Source of the DNA: Dehalococcoidia bacterium
Lineage (GTDB): Bacteria; Chloroflexota; Dehalococcoidia; GIF9; UBA5620
DNA length: 8,873 nt
Direction of reading: 5' to 3'
Assembly: GCA_016783225.1 (NCBI GenBank)
Contig: JADHWZ010000086.1
Location: forward strand, 1 to 8,873
Shown here one piece after another: positions 6,428 through 8,873 of this stretch. Each line of letters begins with the position of its first letter. Position 1 is the first letter of the stretch. Below the pieces are notes generated by a model. That model was not told the DNA's origin. It saw nothing but the letters and a program-made list of their open reading frames with translations, and searched no databases. A program made the position numbers and the translations under genes.

Positions 6428-6521
6428 TTTCACGACGCCTGCCAAATATCGAGCCAGCGATTGGGTTTCAACTGTTTCCTACGATTGATTCGAGTTGAGA
6501 TATCAACCTGACGACCGATTG
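6428..6521 (-). promoter_or_regulatory. Leader of the iorAB operon (candidate structured 5' UTR)
   Basis: If the promoter at 6529-6557 is used, the transcript has a leader of about 95 nt. It contains an inner hairpin (arms at 6494-6498 and 6503-6507, 4-nt loop) enclosed by a 6-bp inverted repeat (6470-6475 with 6522-6527, the latter just at the expected start point). No known riboswitch is recognised. Confidence 0.3.
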
Positions 6522-6528
6522 ACAGTTT

Positions 6529-6557
6529 ATTGTAGAGGAAAGCGCGGGCGAATTCAA
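6529..6557 (-). promoter_or_regulatory. Sigma-70 type promoter of the iorA operon
   Basis: On the minus strand, TTGAAT (6557-6552), a 17-bp spacer and TACAAT (6534-6529) form a good promoter. It points to iorA, with an expected start near 6522. It lies inside a minus-strand open frame (6430-6747), which argues against that frame being a gene. Confidence 0.65.
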
Positions 6558-6771
6558 CGGAATCTCTATGGTCCCTAATCCGTGAGTCGAGCTTCGAAAG
6601 AGTCATCTCGTGGGTGACCTCAAGCCGCACGCCATAGACGCACAGTTCTATCGGAATTACGATCGTCCGCCTCGTCAGGAATACCGTCCAGCCGAGTCGG
6701 CGACTGAGTAGCTGCCCTGTTCTCACGGCGTCTTTTGCCTTATCCAACCTCGAGCCATCCTGACCGGCAGT

Positions 6772-6800
6772 TTGACTTCCCCTGGCTAGACTTGTATTCT
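6772..6800 (+). promoter_or_regulatory. Sigma-70 type promoter of the radical SAM gene
   Basis: TTGACT (6772-6777), a 17-bp spacer and TATTCT (6795-6800) form a good promoter. The expected start near 6807 is about 27 nt before the ATG at 6834, so the upstream in-frame start at 6735 would lie outside the transcript. It is divergent to the iorA promoter, about 214 bp away. Confidence 0.65.
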
Positions 6801-6822
6801 AGAGCGACGTTGAAATTACCTC

Positions 6823-6827
6823 AGGAG
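6823..6827 (+). promoter_or_regulatory. Ribosome binding site of the radical SAM gene
   Basis: AGGAG at 6823-6827, 6 nt before the ATG at 6834, decides the start over the more upstream in-frame codon at 6735. Confidence 0.75.
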
Positions 6828-6833
6828 CATAAT

Positions 6834-8327
6834 ATGAGAATACTTCTCGTGTATCCACGGTATCCAGAGACATTCTGGAGCTTTAAGCATGCTTTGAAGT
6901 TCATTTCCAAGAAGGCGGCTTTCCCTCCCCTGGGCTTGCTGACCGTGGCAGCGATGCTTCCAAAGCAGTGGGAGAGGAAGCTTATCGACATGAACACAAC
7001 AAGCTTGAGCGACAGCGACATTGAATGGGCTGACTATGTTTTCATTAGCGCTATGGCGGTTCAAAAAGATTCAGTGAGAAGCGTCATCAAGAGCTGCCAG
7101 AGATTGGGTGCCAGGATCGTTGCTGGTGGCCCTCTCTTTACTATGGAATACCACGAGTTTGATGGAGTAGACCATTTCGTGCTGAATGAGGCCGAGATTA
7201 CACTTCCCCCCTTTCTGGAAGACTTGAAGAATGGGCAGGCGGCGCACGTTTACGCATCTGACGAATGGCCAGACATAGACACGACTCCTCTACCATCCTG
7301 GGAGCTTGTTGACATGAGAGAATACTCCTCAATGACTGTTCAATACTCCCGAGGTTGCCCTTTTAACTGTGAATTCTGTGACATTGTCGTGCTCAATGGC
7401 CACATGCCGAGAACAAAGGACAAAGAGCAGTTGCTGAGGGAGCTGGGCGCACTGTACGCTCGAGGGTGGCGAAGCAGCGTCTTCATTGTGGACGACAACT
7501 TCATAGGAAACAAGAGGAAACTGAAGGCAGAAATCCTGCCGGCGATAATCGAGTGGATGAAAGAGAAGAGATTCCCTTTCTGGCTTTTCACTGAGGCATC
7601 TGTCAATCTCGCCGACGATGAAGAGCTCATGCGCTTAATGGTGGAAGCAAACTTCAGCATGGTATTTGTCGGCATTGAGACTCCAAACGAAGAGAGCCTG
7701 ACAGAGTGCGGCAAGCTTCAAAACAAGGGGCGCGATTTGGTGGCTTCCGTCAGGAAACTTCAGAACTACGGCTTGCGGGTGGATGGAGGGTTTATTGTGG
7801 GGTTTGATAGTGATCCCCATGCGATCTTCGAAAATCAGATCAGTTTCATTCAAAGAAGCGGAATTGTTACGGCGATGGTGGGCTTGCTGAACGCCCCCCC
7901 GGGTACCAGACTATACCGGCGGCTGAAGGGTGAGAATCGTTTGCTGAGGGCCTTCTCTGGAGACAACACAGACTGCTCGATGAACTTCATTCCCAGAATG
8001 GACTATGAGACCCTTATCAGGGGCTACAGGAGAATCATAGGTACCATCTATGCACCCAAACAGTATTACGAACGGATAACAACATTCCTGAAAGAATACA
8101 AACCGCGCGTACGAAATCTCGCTCGCCCCCAGTTTAGCTACCTTGTGGCATTTGCCAAATCAATGTGGTTCTTGGGAGTCAGAGAAAGAGGGAGAAGGTA
8201 TTACTGGAGGCTTCTTGCCTGGACATTGGTGAAACGTCCGCGATCCTTTCCAGTGTCAGTAACCCTTGCGATCTACGGATTCCACTTTCGCAAGGTTGCG
8301 GAGGGCTACACTGGGGTCTCTGGTTGA
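6834..8327 (+). CDS. B12-binding-type radical SAM protein, DUF4070 family (HpnP-related)
   Basis: A 497-residue protein. The N-terminal 150 residues form a Rossmann-like cobalamin-binding-type domain: MRILLVYPRYPETFWSFK, then KKAAFPPLGLLTVAAMLP (26-43), and ARIVAGGPLF (93-102). The DxHxxG cobalt-ligand motif is not visible. The radical SAM domain begins with YSRGCPFNCEFCDI (171-184), whose C175, C179 and C182 bind the 4Fe-4S cluster that cleaves SAM. VDDNFIGN (219-226), FVGIETPN (278-285) and GGFIVGFDSD (318-327) are later strands of the barrel. The remaining 160 residues fit the DUF4070 tail. This broad family includes the hopanoid C-2 methylase HpnP, but also many proteins of unknown function, so methylation of a lipid is only a possibility. 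The start is set by AGGAG and the promoter. The sigma factor gene follows after 140 bp. Confidence 0.88.
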   Translation: MRILLVYPRYPETFWSFKHALKFISKKAAFPPLGLLTVAAMLPKQWERKLIDMNTTSLSDSDIEWADYVFISAMAVQKDSVRSVIKSCQRLGARIVAGGPLFTMEYHEFDGVDHFVLNEAEITLPPFLEDLKNGQAAHVYASDEWPDIDTTPLPSWELVDMREYSSMTVQYSRGCPFNCEFCDIVVLNGHMPRTKDKEQLLRELGALYARGWRSSVFIVDDNFIGNKRKLKAEILPAIIEWMKEKRFPFWLFTEASVNLADDEELMRLMVEANFSMVFVGIETPNEESLTECGKLQNKGRDLVASVRKLQNYGLRVDGGFIVGFDSDPHAIFENQISFIQRSGIVTAMVGLLNAPPGTRLYRRLKGENRLLRAFSGDNTDCSMNFIPRMDYETLIRGYRRIIGTIYAPKQYYERITTFLKEYKPRVRNLARPQFSYLVAFAKSMWFLGVRERGRRYYWRLLAWTLVKRPRSFPVSVTLAIYGFHFRKVAEGYTGVSG

Positions 8328-8467
8328 GGCAATGCTTGAAGGTTGTGGCGAAACAAGCAACCTCTTCAGGGGGCGTGTCGTATGACCCGCTGTGATGAAA
8401 TGCACCGACCAATACCGCAGGCACAAGCGTGGCAACGACAACAGCCAACAGCAAGGAGTAGCAAGCA
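8328..8467 (+). other. Intergenic gap before the sigma factor gene
   Basis: 140 bp with no clear promoter or intrinsic terminator. A weak stem, GGTTG (8341-8345) with CAACC (8358-8362), lacks a T-run. The sigma gene could therefore be read through from the radical SAM promoter or from a promoter type I cannot see. Confidence 0.4.
8453..8458 (+). promoter_or_regulatory. Ribosome binding site of the sigma factor gene
   Basis: AAGGAG at 8453-8458 lies 9 nt before a GTG at 8468. An in-frame TAG at 8459-8461 excludes any earlier start, and no in-frame ATG occurs before the conserved region, so GTG must be the start. Confidence 0.8.
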
Positions 8468-8873
8468 GTGAGCACAACTCGAGATGAGGAGCTTCTATCC
8501 CTTTTCCCCGACGTGAAAGACAACGGTGAGTTAGAGTCGGAGGTTGAGTCAGATGGGCTTCGCGGCAGTCATTGGAGTACTTCTGACGAGGAGGAGCCAG
8601 AAGAAGATGCGGCGAGGATAGCCCCTGCCCGGCAAGGCGAGGAGGCTGCTGAGCTTGAAGAGGAGTGGGCGGGTAAACCACGGACGGGAGCCAGGTCCGT
8701 ACTTGCGGTTGAGGTGGACCCCGCCGTGCCTGAAATAGCTGATGATTCAATTCGTATGTATCTCCATGAGATCGGGAGGTTCTCGCTGCTGACCGCGAAT
8801 GAGGAGAAGGTACTAGCCAGCAAAATAGATGTGGCCAAATATCTAGAGAGGATTGAACGGCTTTACCTCCACC
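8468..8873 (+). CDS. Sigma-70 family RNA polymerase sigma factor, N-terminal part (partial, runs off window)
   Basis: The first 135 residues of a sigma factor that directs RNA polymerase to promoters. Residues 1-85 are hydrophilic and strongly acidic (for example DEEEPEEDAAR at 40-50 and EEAAELEEEW at 58-67), which looks like a variable 1.1-type region. Residues 93-120 are an unmistakable sigma region 1.2: DSIRMYLHEIGRFSLLTANE followed by EKVLASKI. The next residues, DVAKYLERIERLYLH, lead into the segment between 1.2 and 2.1, and the gene is cut here. The presence of region 1.2 places it in group 1 or 2 (primary RpoD or a close paralogue such as SigA/RpoS/HrdB-like), not the ECF class. Which of these it is cannot be told without regions 2-4. 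GTG start; see the ribosome site entry. Confidence 0.85.
   Translation, partial: MSTTRDEELLSLFPDVKDNGELESEVESDGLRGSHWSTSDEEEPEEDAARIAPARQGEEAAELEEEWAGKPRTGARSVLAVEVDPAVPEIADDSIRMYLHEIGRFSLLTANEEKVLASKIDVAKYLERIERLYLH

Noticed and set aside
6428..6445. TTG at 6445 as the start of iorA.
   Set aside because: No ribosome site precedes it, and IorA proteins usually begin near the MKKLLSGNEA segment, where ATG 6427 is available.
6430..6747. Minus-strand 105-codon frame ending 2 nt before the iorA ATG.
   Set aside because: It starts with TTG without a ribosome site, has no recognisable domain, and a good iorA promoter lies inside it. Kept only as a caveat in the findings.
6735..6833. N-terminal extension of the radical SAM gene from an upstream in-frame codon at 6735.
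   Set aside because: The family begins at MRILLVYP; AGGAG sits just before ATG 6834, and the promoter -10 box lies downstream of 6735.
8341..8362. Stem GGTTG/CAACC after the radical SAM gene as a terminator.
   Set aside because: Only 5 bp with a 12-nt loop and no T-run.
8256..8750. Long minus-strand frames opposite the sigma factor start.
   Set aside because: Shadow of the sigma gene, which has clear region 1.2 and a good ribosome site.

Overview
This 8.9-kb window most likely comes from an anaerobic bacterium. The broad phylum is an inference: the ferredoxin-dependent IorAB enzyme, a DUF4070-type radical SAM protein and a primary-type sigma factor with an acidic N-terminus would suit a Chloroflexota/Dehalococcoidia-like genome, but nothing in the sequence proves that. 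Several kinds of DNA lie next to each other: an AT-richer accessory block at the left and a GC-richer metabolic operon in the middle.

Left part (1-2350), accessory. The window opens inside the 3' end of a DNA methyltransferase gene (stop at 240-242). After 32 bp comes a small type II restriction endonuclease (275-979) with a PD...SCK...RER signature like that of CCGG/CCNGG-cutting enzymes. Together they form a restriction-modification pair cut by the window edge. A gene-poor spacer of about 450 bp follows, then a strong promoter with an overlapping inverted repeat that drives a VapB-VapC type toxin-antitoxin pair (1501-2137, genes overlapping by 23 bp). Two tandem 86-bp repeats (2173-2344), each carrying a 63-bp nested palindrome, fill the gap before the next genes, which run the opposite way.

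Middle part (2396-6557, minus strand), metabolic operon. Transcription from a well-formed promoter (6529-6557) would read iorA, iorB, a class I/II PLP aminotransferase and a PaaI-like hotdog thioesterase. Junctions are tight (4-bp overlap, 17-bp overlap, 21-bp gap). Read as a pathway, the operon could carry an aromatic amino acid through transamination to an aryl-pyruvate, oxidative decarboxylation to an aryl-acetyl-CoA with reduction of ferredoxin, and hydrolysis to a free aryl-acetate such as phenylacetate or indole-3-acetate. The order is inferred from gene families; the substrate is not visible in the sequence.

Right part (6772-8873, plus strand). Divergently from iorA, a second well-formed promoter precedes a 497-residue radical SAM protein of the B12-binding-like/DUF4070 type, the broad group that includes the hopanoid C-2 methylase HpnP. 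After a 140-bp gap the window ends inside the 5' part of a sigma-70 family gene: an acidic N-terminal stretch, then a clear region 1.2. No rRNA, tRNA, CRISPR array, insertion sequence or replication origin was seen.
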